A DNA stretch of 64,000 nucleotides. Source: Blastochloris tepida (GTDB lineage Bacteria; Pseudomonadota; Alphaproteobacteria; Rhizobiales; Xanthobacteraceae). Below are positions 27,768 through 36,767 of this stretch, piece by piece. Position numbers and translations under genes: made by a program. The notes under the pieces were generated by a model. That model saw only the letters and a program-made list of their open reading frames with translations. It was not told the origin of the DNA and searched no databases. How positions within the stretch are numbered: position 1 is the stretch's first letter; each line of letters starts with the position of its first letter. Where the stretch lies: positions 1,042,001 through 1,106,000 of the forward strand of contig NZ_AP018907.1 of the NCBI RefSeq assembly GCF_003966715.1, in the 5' to 3' direction.

Positions 27768-29030
27768 TCACCCGGCGGCGGCCAGGGATTCGCCCTCGTC
27801 CGGACTGGTCAGGCGGGCGAGGAAGGCCTGCGGCGCCTCGTTGGGCTCTGCCGTCAGGCAGGCGACCTCAATGCGCGGCGCGATCTGGCCGGTTTCCGCC
27901 AGCACGGTGTGCGACAGCACCCGCGAGATGCGGGTGGCGACGCGCTGGGCGGCGTCGGGCTCGGTGCCGACCAGCACCGCCAGCATCAATCCGTCATCGA
28001 TGCGGGTGACGAGATCGGAGCGCCGCAACAGGCAGGCCACCATGCGCGGCACGCCGTGCGGCAGCGGCCGGCCATCGTCGGTAGCGATGCGCAGGGCGGT
28101 GAAGTCGCGGCCATTGGCGTCCGACCACGCCATGGCCTGGATCAGGCCGGCGCGGAACGCCTCGGGCCACAACAGGCCGCTGTCCGGATCGGCGAGCCCC
28201 GCGCCGTGCATGTCCTGGATCACCGACGGCAACAGGGCTGCGAACGCATTGAGGCAGGCCGCGGCATGGAAGGCGGCCGCGAAGCGCGGATCGTGCAGGC
28301 CCAGCACCTCGGTGGGCGCGGCGAAGGCCGGCTCGCTCAGGGGATCCTCGACCAGCCGGAACGCCGGCAGGTCGGCCCAGCGTGGATCGTCGCGCAGCCA
28401 GGCGAGGAAACTGTCGGCGGACAGCGTGTCGATCGATGGGCCGATCACCAGCGCGTCGAAATGGCGGAGCTCGAGATAGGTGCCGGCGAGCGTGGTGGTC
28501 GGCGCGCCGACCATCGACAGGCCGCGCGCGGCGCAGATCGGCGCGACCAGCGGCAGAATCGTGCCATTGTCGATCACCAGCACGGCGATGTCGCGCACCG
28601 CGCTCCAGGGGTCGGGCAGGGCCGGCGTCTTCAGCGCCGCGGCACGGGCGATGCGCCGGCGCCGCTGCGTCTCCAAGAGCAGCGTGCGCACGCGGTTGGC
28701 GCGCGCGAGCGCGGCGAGGATCGGCTGCACGCCGGCATCGGCGGCGAGCCACAGCGTGGCGATGCGCTCGGCATCGTCCACCGACCAGCGGCGGATCAGC
28801 GGCACGAAATGCTCGGCCGTCAGCACCGCTGCGGTCAGCTCGTCGGCGGCCTCGTCGCAGCCGGCGGTGTCGAGAACCACCACCGCAGCCGGGGCGGTGC
28901 TGCGCAGCACCGCGGGCGCCTCGAGCGGCACCGCCGGCACCGCGCCGCTGTCGATCGCCGCACAGAGTTCATCGACGATCGGCGCGGCGACGTCCCGCGT
29001 CACGATCAGAACCGGACCGTCGAGCCGCAT
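27768..29030 (-). CDS. protein with a degenerate GGDEF-like domain
   Basis: The 420-residue soluble protein has two alpha/beta segments resembling receiver domains (LVIDNGTILPLVAPICAARG begins the second) but without clear phosphorylation aspartates. From about residue 285 it has ADPDSGLLWPEAFRAGL, which matches the DxxTGLxNRRxF entry of diguanylate cyclase domains. Where GGDEF should lie there is DDGLMLAVL. The domain is therefore probably catalytically inactive. It may be a scaffold or sensor in cyclic-di-GMP signalling. It is convergent with mfd and follows the AMP-binding gene after 206 bases. Confidence 0.65.
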   Translation of the reverse strand: MRLDGPVLIVTRDVAAPIVDELCAAIDSGAVPAVPLEAPAVLRSTAPAAVVVLDTAGCDEAADELTAAVLTAEHFVPLIRRWSVDDAERIATLWLAADAGVQPILAALARANRVRTLLLETQRRRRIARAAALKTPALPDPWSAVRDIAVLVIDNGTILPLVAPICAARGLSMVGAPTTTLAGTYLELRHFDALVIGPSIDTLSADSFLAWLRDDPRWADLPAFRLVEDPLSEPAFAAPTEVLGLHDPRFAAAFHAAACLNAFAALLPSVIQDMHGAGLADPDSGLLWPEAFRAGLIQAMAWSDANGRDFTALRIATDDGRPLPHGVPRMVACLLRRSDLVTRIDDGLMLAVLVGTEPDAAQRVATRISRVLSHTVLAETGQIAPRIEVACLTAEPNEAPQAFLARLTSPDEGESLAAAG

Positions 29031-29236
29031 CTCTCAGGCTTCCAAACCTCGAACATCCGCCAAAAGGAGCACGTGCCCGTAAAGAACACGTCAATATTGC
29101 GGAATCTTCAGCAGCATTGAGTGATTCCACCTTCCGGTCTCGCCGAAATCTCCTGTCCGGGGCCGGAGTTTTCGGCGACCGCCATGCGAGACTCCGAGCC
29201 AATGGAGCAGATTTCGCAGGCAAGCAAGGTTGCAAG

Positions 29237-30763
29237 TCAAGCGTTTCTGCGCGTTCGGGTTGTTGACGCGGTTCCCGCCGATGGCGCTTTGGCGGGAGAC
29301 ACCCCGACCAGCGGCAGCGCGGCAGCGGCGGCGGCCGGATCGACCTCGCCCTCGGTGGTGGCGACCACCCGCTGGCCGAGCACCCGGTGCGGCAGCGCCG
29401 CCACCTCGACCGGCGCGTCGGCCAGCTTCGTCAGCTTGGCCTCGGCGTCGCGCAGCGACACTCGGTAGCCGCCGACGCGGGCCACGCCGCGGGGCGGGGC
29501 ATCCGAGATCAGCCCGGCGCCGCCGGGGTCGGCGTGGCAGGTCCAGCCGGTGTCGTAGGCACTGTCGGCGACCAAAGGCAGGCCGGTGCCGGCGGGCACC
29601 GGATAGGCGACGCTCGGCACCATCGCGCCGGAGACGGCGAGCGTGCCCTGCAGCGTCCGGTGGCCGGCGACGCTTGCCGCCACCGGGTCGATGCCGGCCG
29701 CGGCATGGGCGCGGCTGGGAATGGCGGCGCGACTCTCCGGTCCCTCGCGGCGGCGCGCCAGCAGCGCCGCCTCGCCCCAGGCGGTGAGATCGATGGCGCA
29801 GATGCCCTCGGCGTGCCAGGGCGGCGGCGCCTGCTCGGGGGCGCGGTTCAACAGCAGCACGCCGCGCAGGTCCGCGCAGCGCGCCAGCAGGCCCTCGGCC
29901 GCCAGCGAGCCGCCGACGGCGGCCGGCACCAGCAGATGGGTTGCGTTTGCCAGGGCGGCGGTCTCCGCCACAGTCGCGGTGTCGGCGGGCTCTGCCAGCA
30001 TCAGCGAGCCGCCGGTGAGCAGCCACACCACCACGCTCGCGGCCAAGCCGGCGAAGCTGGACGGCGCGATCGTCGAGACCAGCGCCGTTGCGGCATCGAG
30101 CCGGCCGGCGAGCAGGACCGGCACCGCGCCGGCGATCAGCGCCTGATGCGAGCGGGCCACGACATAGGGGCCGTCCGGCCCGACGTCCCAGGTCAGCACG
30201 GCGACGTGCTCGGCCGGGTTGCCGGCGCGGTAGCCCGGCAGGCGGCCGATCTCGCCATCGACCAGAGATTCCAGGCTGCCGAGGGGCACGACGCCGTCCG
30301 GCGCCTCATCCTCCAGAACGCACACGAAGCGGACGGAGAACACCTCGGCGGCGACCCGGCAGTGGGTCAGCGCGAGGTCGTCGGACGGCCCGAGCGAGAT
30401 CAGCGCCCGCGCGCCGCAGCCCTCGATGGCCGGCGTCAGGTCGGCCTCGCGCCACAACTCGGGCACCATCATCGCGATCAGGCCGGCGCGCAGCGCGGCG
30501 AGGACGGCCACCACCTGCGCCATCGAGGCCGCCCCCTGCAGCGCGACGATCGAATCCTGCGGCAGGCCGAGCGCCACCAGCCGCGAGGCAAGCACGGAGA
30601 CCGCGTGCTCGACGCTGGCATAGCTCAGGTGCCGCAGCTCGCCGCCGGCCCGATCGGCCAAAGCGATGGCCTCGGGGCGCTCGGCGGCGGCACGCCGGAA
30701 GATCTGATCGAGCGTCACCTTGCCGGTGAGACCGCTCCCGCTGCCGTCCCGTTCGAGAATCAC
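29237..30763 (-). CDS. degenerate adenylate-forming (ANL, AMP-binding) enzyme
   Basis: The 508-residue protein aligns along its length with acyl-CoA synthetases: an N-terminal DQIFRRAAAERPEAIALAD, then LGLPQDSIVALQGAAS. The phosphate-binding loop, normally like TSGTTGxPKG, has become TWDVGPDGPYVVARSH. The YRTGD-type motif is reduced to YDTGWTCHADPG. The usual C-terminal lysine is not evident. It has probably lost or changed its adenylation activity. The start is GTG 30763 with AAGAGG upstream. The gene begins only 15 bases after the solute-binding protein gene, so the two form an operon. Confidence 0.75.
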   Translation of the reverse strand: MILERDGSGSGLTGKVTLDQIFRRAAAERPEAIALADRAGGELRHLSYASVEHAVSVLASRLVALGLPQDSIVALQGAASMAQVVAVLAALRAGLIAMMVPELWREADLTPAIEGCGARALISLGPSDDLALTHCRVAAEVFSVRFVCVLEDEAPDGVVPLGSLESLVDGEIGRLPGYRAGNPAEHVAVLTWDVGPDGPYVVARSHQALIAGAVPVLLAGRLDAATALVSTIAPSSFAGLAASVVVWLLTGGSLMLAEPADTATVAETAALANATHLLVPAAVGGSLAAEGLLARCADLRGVLLLNRAPEQAPPPWHAEGICAIDLTAWGEAALLARRREGPESRAAIPSRAHAAAGIDPVAASVAGHRTLQGTLAVSGAMVPSVAYPVPAGTGLPLVADSAYDTGWTCHADPGGAGLISDAPPRGVARVGGYRVSLRDAEAKLTKLADAPVEVAALPHRVLGQRVVATTEGEVDPAAAAAALPLVGVSPAKAPSAGTASTTRTRRNA

Positions 30764-30778
30764 TTTGCACCTCTTGGT

Positions 30779-32635
30779 CTAGGGTGCCACACGCCACCAT
30801 GTTTCGGGGAGGGGACCGTAGAGCGAGACCGTCTCCGGCCGGCCGATGGTCTGCCAGCGGGCGAGCCAGATGTCCGGCAGGTGGAACAGCGGGATGATGT
30901 AGAGGCCGGAGATCAGCGCCCGGTCGAGCGCACGCGCCGCCACCACCAGCGCCTCGCGGTCGCGCGCCGCCAGCACCGCCTCGATCATGGCGTCGACCGC
31001 CGGGTTGCGGGCGCCCATATAGTTGCGCGTTCCCGGTACGTCGGCCGCCTTGGAGCCGAAATAGAACGCCTGCTCGTTGCCCGGCGACAGCGACGGCGTC
31101 CAGGTGTTGAGGATCATGTCGAAATCGTAGGTCTGCAGGCGGCGCTCGTACTGCACGCTGTCGACGAGGCGCACGGATGCCAGGACGCCGGCCCGCTTCG
31201 CCATGCGCGCATAGGCCAGCGCGAGCCGCTCCTGATCCTTGGTGGCGACCAGGATCTCGAAGGCGAGGGGGGCGCCGCGCTTGGTGCGGAGCGCGCCCCG
31301 GTCGAGCCGGTAGCCGGCCGCGGCCAGCCGGTCGAGGGCGCGCTTCAGGGTGTCGCGGTCGCGCCCCGAGCCGTCGGAGACCGGCGGGGCATAGGTGCCG
31401 TCCATCACCTCCGGGCGGATGGCATCGGCGAAGGGGGCGAGCAGGCGGCGTTCGGCCTCGCTCGCCGGCCGACCGAGGGCGGACAGGTCCGAGCCCTGGA
31501 AGAAGCTGCCGGTGCGGCGATAGGCGCCGAAATAGTAGCTGGCGTTTAGCCACTCGAAATCGAACAGCTCGATCAGCGCCTGACGCACCCGCACGTCGGC
31601 GAACAACGGCCGGCGCAGATTGAACACGAAGCCGGTGACCGGCTCGGGCAGGCCGTCGGAGACGGCCTCGCGCACGATCCGCCCGTCGCGGGCGGCGGGG
31701 AAGTCGTAGCCGGTCTGCCAGCGGCCGGGATCGGTCTCGAAGCGCACGTCGTAGAGACCGCGCTTGAAGGCCTCGAAATGGGTGTTGGCGTCGCGGTAAT
31801 AATCGAAGCGGATCTCGTCGAAATTGTAGAGGCCGCGATTGATCGGCAGGTCGCGGCCCCAATAATCGGGGTTGCGGCGAAGGGTGAGGGAATCGCCCGG
31901 GCGCACGTCGGCGACGACATAGGGGCCGCTGCCGAGCGGCGGGGCGAGGCCGGTCTGGTCGAAGGTCTCGGGATCGATGGCGTGGCGCGGCAGCACCGGC
32001 ATAAGGCCGAGGATCAGCGGCAGCTCGCGGTCGTCCGAGCCGGTGAGGTCGAAGCGCACCGTGCGCGGGCCGGTGATGTCGGCCGATTTCACCTTGGCGT
32101 AATAGGTGCGGTGGTTGGGCCGGCCCTTGTCGCGCAGCAAACGATGCGAGAACACCACGTCCTCGGGCGTCACCGGCCGGCCGTCGGAAAAGCGGGCGCG
32201 GGGGTCGAGCGTGAAGGCGACGAAGGTGCGCTCGGCGTCGGTCTCCACCGATTGGGCGAGCAGGCCATAAAGGGTGAAGGGCTCGTCGAGATTGCGGGCG
32301 AGCAGGCTTTCGACCACGTAGGAGCGGATGCCGGCGGCCGGCGTGCCGCGGACGATCAGCGGGTTGAGGCTGTCGAACGTGCCCACCACGCCCTGCACCA
32401 GCCGCCCGCCCTTCGGCGCATCCGGGTTCACATAGGGCAGGGCCTGGAAGTCGGCCGGCAGCGCCGGCTCGCCGTGCATCGCCAGTGCGTGGTTGGCGAT
32501 GGCGGGGTTGACGATGGCGGGTGCCGGCTCGGCCGCGGCCGGGCCGGGGTGGCCGCCGAGGATCGCCGCCATCAGCGCGAGCGCTGAGGCGATCAGGCGA
32601 GGCATGTTCGGGCGCGGCGGTTTCGGTCGCAGCAT
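30779..32635 (-). CDS. periplasmic solute-binding protein, family 5 (peptide ABC transporter type, YejA-like)
   Basis: The 618-residue protein has a signal peptide (about residues 12-36, ending PAAAEP). The long SBP_bac_5 fold follows, with YVNPDAPKGG, LARNLDEPFTLYG and FSDGRPVTPEDVVFSHRLL. These resemble YejA-type microcin C or oligopeptide binders. No permease or ATPase genes are in the window, so it works with a transporter encoded elsewhere or has another role. ATG 32635 gives a slightly long leader; ATG 32605 is possible. It is first in an operon with the degenerate AMP-binding gene. Confidence 0.87.
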   Translation of the reverse strand: MLRPKPPRPNMPRLIASALALMAAILGGHPGPAAAEPAPAIVNPAIANHALAMHGEPALPADFQALPYVNPDAPKGGRLVQGVVGTFDSLNPLIVRGTPAAGIRSYVVESLLARNLDEPFTLYGLLAQSVETDAERTFVAFTLDPRARFSDGRPVTPEDVVFSHRLLRDKGRPNHRTYYAKVKSADITGPRTVRFDLTGSDDRELPLILGLMPVLPRHAIDPETFDQTGLAPPLGSGPYVVADVRPGDSLTLRRNPDYWGRDLPINRGLYNFDEIRFDYYRDANTHFEAFKRGLYDVRFETDPGRWQTGYDFPAARDGRIVREAVSDGLPEPVTGFVFNLRRPLFADVRVRQALIELFDFEWLNASYYFGAYRRTGSFFQGSDLSALGRPASEAERRLLAPFADAIRPEVMDGTYAPPVSDGSGRDRDTLKRALDRLAAAGYRLDRGALRTKRGAPLAFEILVATKDQERLALAYARMAKRAGVLASVRLVDSVQYERRLQTYDFDMILNTWTPSLSPGNEQAFYFGSKAADVPGTRNYMGARNPAVDAMIEAVLAARDREALVVAARALDRALISGLYIIPLFHLPDIWLARWQTIGRPETVSLYGPLPETWWRVAP

Positions 32636-32897
32636 GGCGGACTCGGTGCTGGCGGATTCTCGGCGCTGGCGGATTCACGGTCGGCAGGTGGGCGGCGCAC
32701 CGCGACATTTCACGTCGCACGGCCGTTGCGTGCGGACCCTACCCATTCGCTTGGACGGCAGCATGGCGGGATTCGGGGCCTTCGGCAGCCCGGCCGTGCC
32801 GCTGCGCCACGCTGCTGCCTCAATTCGCCGTGAAGCACCGCCCAAAGCGTCGGAATCGCGGTTCGAGGAGCCGCGCAGGCGCACGAGGGAGTTCCGC

Positions 32898-33638
32898 ATG
32901 ATGTTCCCGATCCGGTCCGCGTTGCAGCCGACGGCGCGCCGCCTCGCTCTATCGGTTGCCACGGCGCTGCTGGCCATCGGTTTCGTTGCCGAAGCCTCGG
33001 CGCAGACCAGCCCGGCGCAGCCCGTGGCACCCAAGCCCGTGGCGCCCAAGCCGGGCGCCCCGGCCGCTCCGAACCCGGGCGAGCAGGCCCAGGCGCCGCA
33101 GCTCATCTCCTCGCCGTGGACCAAGCTGTGCAGCACCGATCCCGAGGCCAAGAAGGAAATCTGCCTCGTCACCATGGAGCTGCGGGCCGAGACCGGGCAG
33201 TTCCTGGCCTCGGTGCTGGTGCGCGAGACCAAGGGCGAGCCGAAGAAGACCTTCGCCGTGGTGACGCCGCTGACCGTGCAGCTCCAGCCGGGCTTCCGCG
33301 TGGTTGTCGAGAAGCAGCAGCCGGTCAATGGCAAGTACACCATCTGCTTCCCGAACGGCTGCTTCGGCGAGTTGGAGATCGACGCCGAGTTCGTGAAGAA
33401 GCTGAAGGGGGCGCAGGGCCTGGCGATCCAGGTGGTCAACCAGACCGGCCGGCCGGTGAGCTTCCCGATTTCGCTCGCGGGCTTCGGCAAGGCCTATGAC
33501 GGCGCGCCGCTCGACCCCAAGGCGGTCGAGGAGCAGCAGAAGAAGCTGCAGGACGAGATGCAGAAGCGCGCCGAGGAACTGCGCAAGAAGCTGCTCGAAC
33601 AGGGCGGCGGAGCGCCGAGCGCTGCTGCGCCGAAATGA
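32898..33638 (+). CDS. IalB-family (invasion-associated locus B) periplasmic protein
   Basis: The 246-residue exported protein has a signal peptide ending EASAQ (about residue 36) and a short Pro-Val-Ala linker (PVAPKPVAPKPGAP). An IalB domain with KLCSTDPEAKKEICLV and ICFPNGCFGE follows, whose cysteines probably form disulfides. The charged C-terminal helix (EEQQKKLQDEMQKRAEELRK) may be a coiled coil. IalB proteins are common in Rhizobiales and of unclear general function. The tandem ATG ATG at 32898 and 32901 follows GAGGGAG. Confidence 0.88.
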   Translation: MMFPIRSALQPTARRLALSVATALLAIGFVAEASAQTSPAQPVAPKPVAPKPGAPAAPNPGEQAQAPQLISSPWTKLCSTDPEAKKEICLVTMELRAETGQFLASVLVRETKGEPKKTFAVVTPLTVQLQPGFRVVVEKQQPVNGKYTICFPNGCFGELEIDAEFVKKLKGAQGLAIQVVNQTGRPVSFPISLAGFGKAYDGAPLDPKAVEEQQKKLQDEMQKRAEELRKKLLEQGGGAPSAAAPK

Positions 33639-33651
33639 TTTGAACGGATCT

Positions 33652-33703
33652 GGAGCATTCTCCGCAAAAGTGGGAACCGGTTTTGCGGAAGAGAATGCGA
33701 TAA
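33652..33703 (-). repeat. dispersed palindromic repeat, family A, copy 4 (inverted)
   Basis: The copy reads GGAGCATTCTCCGCAAAAG, central AACCGGTTT, then GAGAATGCGATA, the reverse complement of the other copies. It follows the IalB-type gene by 13 bases. A 10-bp perfect inverted repeat GAGCGTCCGC...GCGGACGCTC lies directly after it at 33717-33752. Confidence 0.8.
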
Positions 33704-33765
33704 ACGAGAAACTTAGAGCGTCCGCTTGATCCGATCGGATCGGCGGACGCTCAGTCAGCTCTGCG

Positions 33766-33794
33766 AAGGGCGCGCCAACGGCGCGCCCTTTTCG
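33766..33794 (+). terminator. bidirectional hairpin between the IalB-type gene and hspQ
   Basis: The perfect 9-bp arms GGGCGCGCC (33768-33776) and GGCGCGCCC (33780-33788) enclose AAC and are followed by TTTTCG on the plus strand. On the minus strand the hairpin is followed by TTC only, so it best serves the plus-strand gene. Confidence 0.75.
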
Positions 33795-33878
33795 TTTGGT
33801 CGGTGTCGTCTGGTGGGTAGCGGCTCAGCGGCCGGGGCTCACATCAACGGCGGCAGGAGCGGGCCGTCGGGTCCGGCG

Positions 33879-34208
33879 TCAGTGCATCACCGTGGCGCGG
33901 GTGCGGTAGCCGCCCGTGCCGTCGGCCTCGAACACCTCGGCGACCTGCGGATGGCGCATCGGCTCGCCGGAGTCGTCGGGCAGCAGGTTCTGCTCCGACA
34001 CGTAGGCCACGTACTCCTTGTCCGCGCTCTCGGCGAACAAATGGTAGAAGGGCTGGTTCTTGTCGGGCCGGTTCTCTTCGGGGATGGCGAGCCACCATTC
34101 CTCGGTGTTGTTGAACACGGGATCGACGTCGAACACCACGCCGCGAAACGGGTGGTAGCGGTGACGAACCACTGCGCCGATACGGAACTTGGCAACCCTT
34201 GCTTTCAT
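33879..34208 (-). CDS. hspQ: heat shock protein HspQ (YccV-like)
   Basis: The 109-residue protein matches HspQ, formerly described as a hemimethylated-DNA-binding protein. It has FRIGAVVRHRYHPFRGVVFDVDP at the N-terminus, NRPDKNQPFYHLFAE in the centre and AYVSEQNLLPDDSGEP near the end. HspQ acts as a specificity factor for Lon protease and in DnaA turnover in enterobacteria. The start MKARVAKF at 34208 is the only plausible one. The gene is monocistronic. Confidence 0.93.
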   Translation of the reverse strand: MKARVAKFRIGAVVRHRYHPFRGVVFDVDPVFNNTEEWWLAIPEENRPDKNQPFYHLFAESADKEYVAYVSEQNLLPDDSGEPMRHPQVAEVFEADGTGGYRTRATVMH

Positions 34209-34397
34209 CGCGACCCGAACCCCGGACGGCAGGTCACCTATGGGACCACCGAAAGGGTGTCAAGGTACTGCGCCGGCTGCGGGAACCGGGTTTGGCGCCA
34301 CATCAGCAGGTTGTGATCGGCCCTAGCCGGATCTCCGGTGTTCGCGCTCGGCTCCCGGTATGTGGCGCACCGGAAGCCGGATTTCCGGCAACCGAGA

Positions 34398-35441
34398 TCA
34401 CAGCCCGTATTCGGCGGCGAGCGCGGGATCCTTGGCGGCGACGATGCGGGCGAGGTCGACGATCACCTTGGCCTGCTTCCAGGTGGCGTCGTCCTGCATC
34501 TTGCCGTCGATCATCACCGCGCCCGAGCCGTCCGGCATGGCGTCGAGGATCTTCTTGGCGAACCGTACCTCGGCGGGATCGGGCGAGAACACCTTCTTGG
34601 CGATGTCGATCTGGGTCGGGTGCAGCGACCACGCCCCGGCGCAGCCCATGAGAAACGCGTTGCGGAACTGCGCCTCGCAGGCGGCCTCGTCGGAGAAGTC
34701 GCCGAACGGGCCGTAGAACGGCTTGATGCCGGCCGATGCGCAGGCGTCGACCATCTTGGCCACCGTGTAATGCCACAGATCCTGCTGGGCGCTGGCGCGC
34801 GGCGCGCCGGCCTCGGCGGCGTCCGCCAGCACGCGATAGTCGGGGTGGCCACCGCCGACCCGCGTGGTCTTCATCGCCCGCGAGGCGGCGAGATCCGCCG
34901 GGCCGAGGCTCATGCCGTGCATGCGCGGGGAAGCGGCGGCGATGGCCTCGACATTCTTGACGCCCTCGGCGGTCTCCAGGATCGCGTGGATCAGGATCGG
35001 CTTTCTCACCTGATGGCGGGCTTCGAGCTGGGCCAGGAGTTGGTCGAGATAGTGGATGTCCCACGGGCCCTCGACCTTGGGCAGCATCACCACGTCGAGC
35101 TTGTCACCGACCTCGCGGACGATCTCGAACAGGTCGTCGAGCACCCAGGGCGAGTTGAGCGCGTTGATGCGGGTCCACAGGCCGGTGGAGCCGAAATCGC
35201 TGGCCTTGGCCATCTCGATGAAGCCGCGCCGCGCCGCCTCCTTGGCCTCGATCGGGATGGCGTCCTCGAGATTGCCCAGCACCACGTCGACCTTGGCGAT
35301 GAGGTCGGGCACCTTGGCGCGCACCTTCTCCATGTGCGGCGGCACGAAATGGATCATGCGCTCCAGCCGCACCGGCAGCTCGCGCAGGGGGGCGGGGGCG
35401 CCGATGGTGAGGGGCTTGAAGAAGTCGCGCGGCAGTTTCAT
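34398..35441 (-). CDS. mcl1: malyl-CoA lyase-like HpcH/HpaI family CoA-ester lyase
   Basis: The 347-residue protein belongs to the citrate-lyase-beta-like CoA-ester lyases. It carries GNLEDAIP (E59, D60), an arginine in WTRINAL, the metal-binding ILETAEGV and [11 protein letters not shown], which resembles the Mcl1 lyases of Rhodobacter. Such enzymes cleave L-malyl-CoA and beta-methylmalyl-CoA in the serine cycle, the ethylmalonyl-CoA pathway or the 3-hydroxypropionate route. The product is about 30 residues longer than Rhodobacter Mcl1. It is divergent from a CoA racemase/transferase gene with a palindrome between them. The exact substrate is not proven. Confidence 0.78.
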   Translation of the reverse strand: MKLPRDFFKPLTIGAPAPLRELPVRLERMIHFVPPHMEKVRAKVPDLIAKVDVVLGNLEDAIPIEAKEAARRGFIEMAKASDFGSTGLWTRINALNSPWVLDDLFEIVREVGDKLDVVMLPKVEGPWDIHYLDQLLAQLEARHQVRKPILIHAILETAEGVKNVEAIAAASPRMHGMSLGPADLAASRAMKTTRVGGGHPDYRVLADAAEAGAPRASAQQDLWHYTVAKMVDACASAGIKPFYGPFGDFSDEAACEAQFRNAFLMGCAGAWSLHPTQIDIAKKVFSPDPAEVRFAKKILDAMPDGSGAVMIDGKMQDDATWKQAKVIVDLARIVAAKDPALAAEYGL

Positions 35442-35532
35442 TGGCGTGGTCCTCCCGAAATGACCGCCTATCCCATGCCGAAATCGCGCGAAAGTCCTGC
35501 TTTGGTCGTGGATTGACCGCGCCGGAGGCGAC

Positions 35533-35561
35533 GGTTACGGCAACAGGTTGCCATCGTAACC
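35533..35561. promoter_or_regulatory. palindrome in the divergent mcl1-like / racemase promoter region
   Basis: The outer arms GGTTACG (35533-35539) and CGTAACC (35555-35561) and the inner arms GCAAC and GTTGC form a nested inverted repeat with a three-base bulge. It sits 43 bases before the plus-strand start and 92 before the minus-strand start. This is a plausible operator for both genes; no regulator is encoded nearby. Confidence 0.4.
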
Positions 35562-35603
35562 ATCGTTCCCGCCTCTTGTGTCCCCTGTGTCATAGGCTCC
35601 CCC

Positions 35604-36698
35604 ATGTCCTCCACGCTGCCGCTTTCGGGCCTCGTCGTGCTCGATTTCTCCACGCTGCTGCCCGGGCCGCTCGCCGCCCTGATGCTGGCCGAGGCCGGTG
35701 CCGAGGTGATCAAGATCGAGCGGCCGGACGGCGAGTCGATGCGCGGCTTCTCGCCGCAGATCGGCGGCACGGCGATGCCGTTCGCCATGCTCAACCGCGG
35801 CAAGCAGGTCCACACGGTGGATTTCAAGGACAAGACGCAGGTCGAGGCCTTGCGGCCGCTGATCGCGCGCGCCGACATCCTGATCGAGCAGTTCCGGCCC
35901 GGGGTGATGGCCCGCCACGGCCTGGGCTATGAGGACGTGAAGGCGATCAACCCGCGCCTGATCTATTGCTCGATCTCCGGCTATGGCGAGGAGGGGCCGC
36001 GTGCCCAGGAAGCGGGCCACGACCTCAATTTCGTGGCGACGGCGGGCCTGCTCGCCGACACCCCGGCGTCCAACCCCGCTCTGCCGCCGGTGCACGCGGC
36101 CGACATCGGCGGCGGCACCATGCCGGCGGTGATCAACATCCTGCTGGCGCTGCTGCAGCGCGACAAGACGGGGCAGGGCTGCCGGATCGACATCGGCATG
36201 ACCGACGCGATGTTCACCTTCGGCTGGCTCAATCTGGCCTTCCACTGGGGCAGGGCGGCTGGCGCCACCATCACCCACCCCGGCCCGACCGCCGAGTCGC
36301 CGCGCTACCGGCTCTATCCCACCGCCGACGACCGTCTCGTCGCCTGCGGGTCGCTGGAGGACAAGTTCTGGGAGACGTTCTGCGCGGCGATCGGCCTGCC
36401 GGAACACCTGCGGGACGACACGAGGGACCCGGCGGCGACCGGCGCGGCCATCGCCGCGCTGGTGTGCAGCCAGCCGGCGGCGCACTGGGCGCCGATCCTC
36501 AAGGCCGCCAATTGCTGCGCCACGGTGGTGGCGACGCTGGAGGAGGCGCTGGCCGATCCGCACTTCGTCAATCGCGGCCTGTTCCGGCGGCGGGTGGCGC
36601 TGGCCGAGGACGTCGAGATCCCGGCGCTGCCGCTGCCGCTCGCCGAGGGCTTCCGCCGGCCCGAGACCGTTCTGCCGGCGCCGAAGCTGCCGGGGTGA
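35604..36698 (+). CDS. CaiB/BaiF family protein, alpha-methylacyl-CoA racemase type
   Basis: The 364-residue class III CoA-transferase-fold protein has the N-terminal DFSTLLPGPLAALMLAEAGA and VIKIERPDG. It also carries the two features that distinguish the alpha-methylacyl-CoA racemase branch, GHDLNFVA (H139, D140) and ADIGGG (D167). The racemase would epimerise 2-methylacyl-CoA esters; CoA transfer is an alternative. The divergent CoA-ester lyase gene suggests shared branched or dicarboxylic CoA metabolism. Confidence 0.82.
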   Translation: MSSTLPLSGLVVLDFSTLLPGPLAALMLAEAGAEVIKIERPDGESMRGFSPQIGGTAMPFAMLNRGKQVHTVDFKDKTQVEALRPLIARADILIEQFRPGVMARHGLGYEDVKAINPRLIYCSISGYGEEGPRAQEAGHDLNFVATAGLLADTPASNPALPPVHAADIGGGTMPAVINILLALLQRDKTGQGCRIDIGMTDAMFTFGWLNLAFHWGRAAGATITHPGPTAESPRYRLYPTADDRLVACGSLEDKFWETFCAAIGLPEHLRDDTRDPAATGAAIAALVCSQPAAHWAPILKAANCCATVVATLEEALADPHFVNRGLFRRRVALAEDVEIPALPLPLAEGFRRPETVLPAPKLPG

Positions 36699-36716
36699 GC
36701 CGCGCCTGCGGGCCTC

Positions 36717-36758
36717 GTCATCCCGGGCGAGCGTCAGCGAGACCCAGGATGACAGGAG
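36717..36758. repeat. palindromic intergenic repeat, family C, short copy
   Basis: TCATCCCGGGCGAGCGTCAG, then CGAGACCCAGGATGACAGG, is the common Rhizobiales TCATCCCGG / CCGGGATGA palindrome. It separates the convergent racemase and hydroxylase genes and may help terminate both. A larger member is at 41637. Confidence 0.75.
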
Positions 36759-36767
36759 GTCTCACGC

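Noticed and set aside
30306..32720. An 804-codon minus-strand frame in another phase
   Set aside because: It overlaps the solute-binding and AMP-binding genes in a shifted frame; the encoded peptide is Arg-Pro-rich noise.
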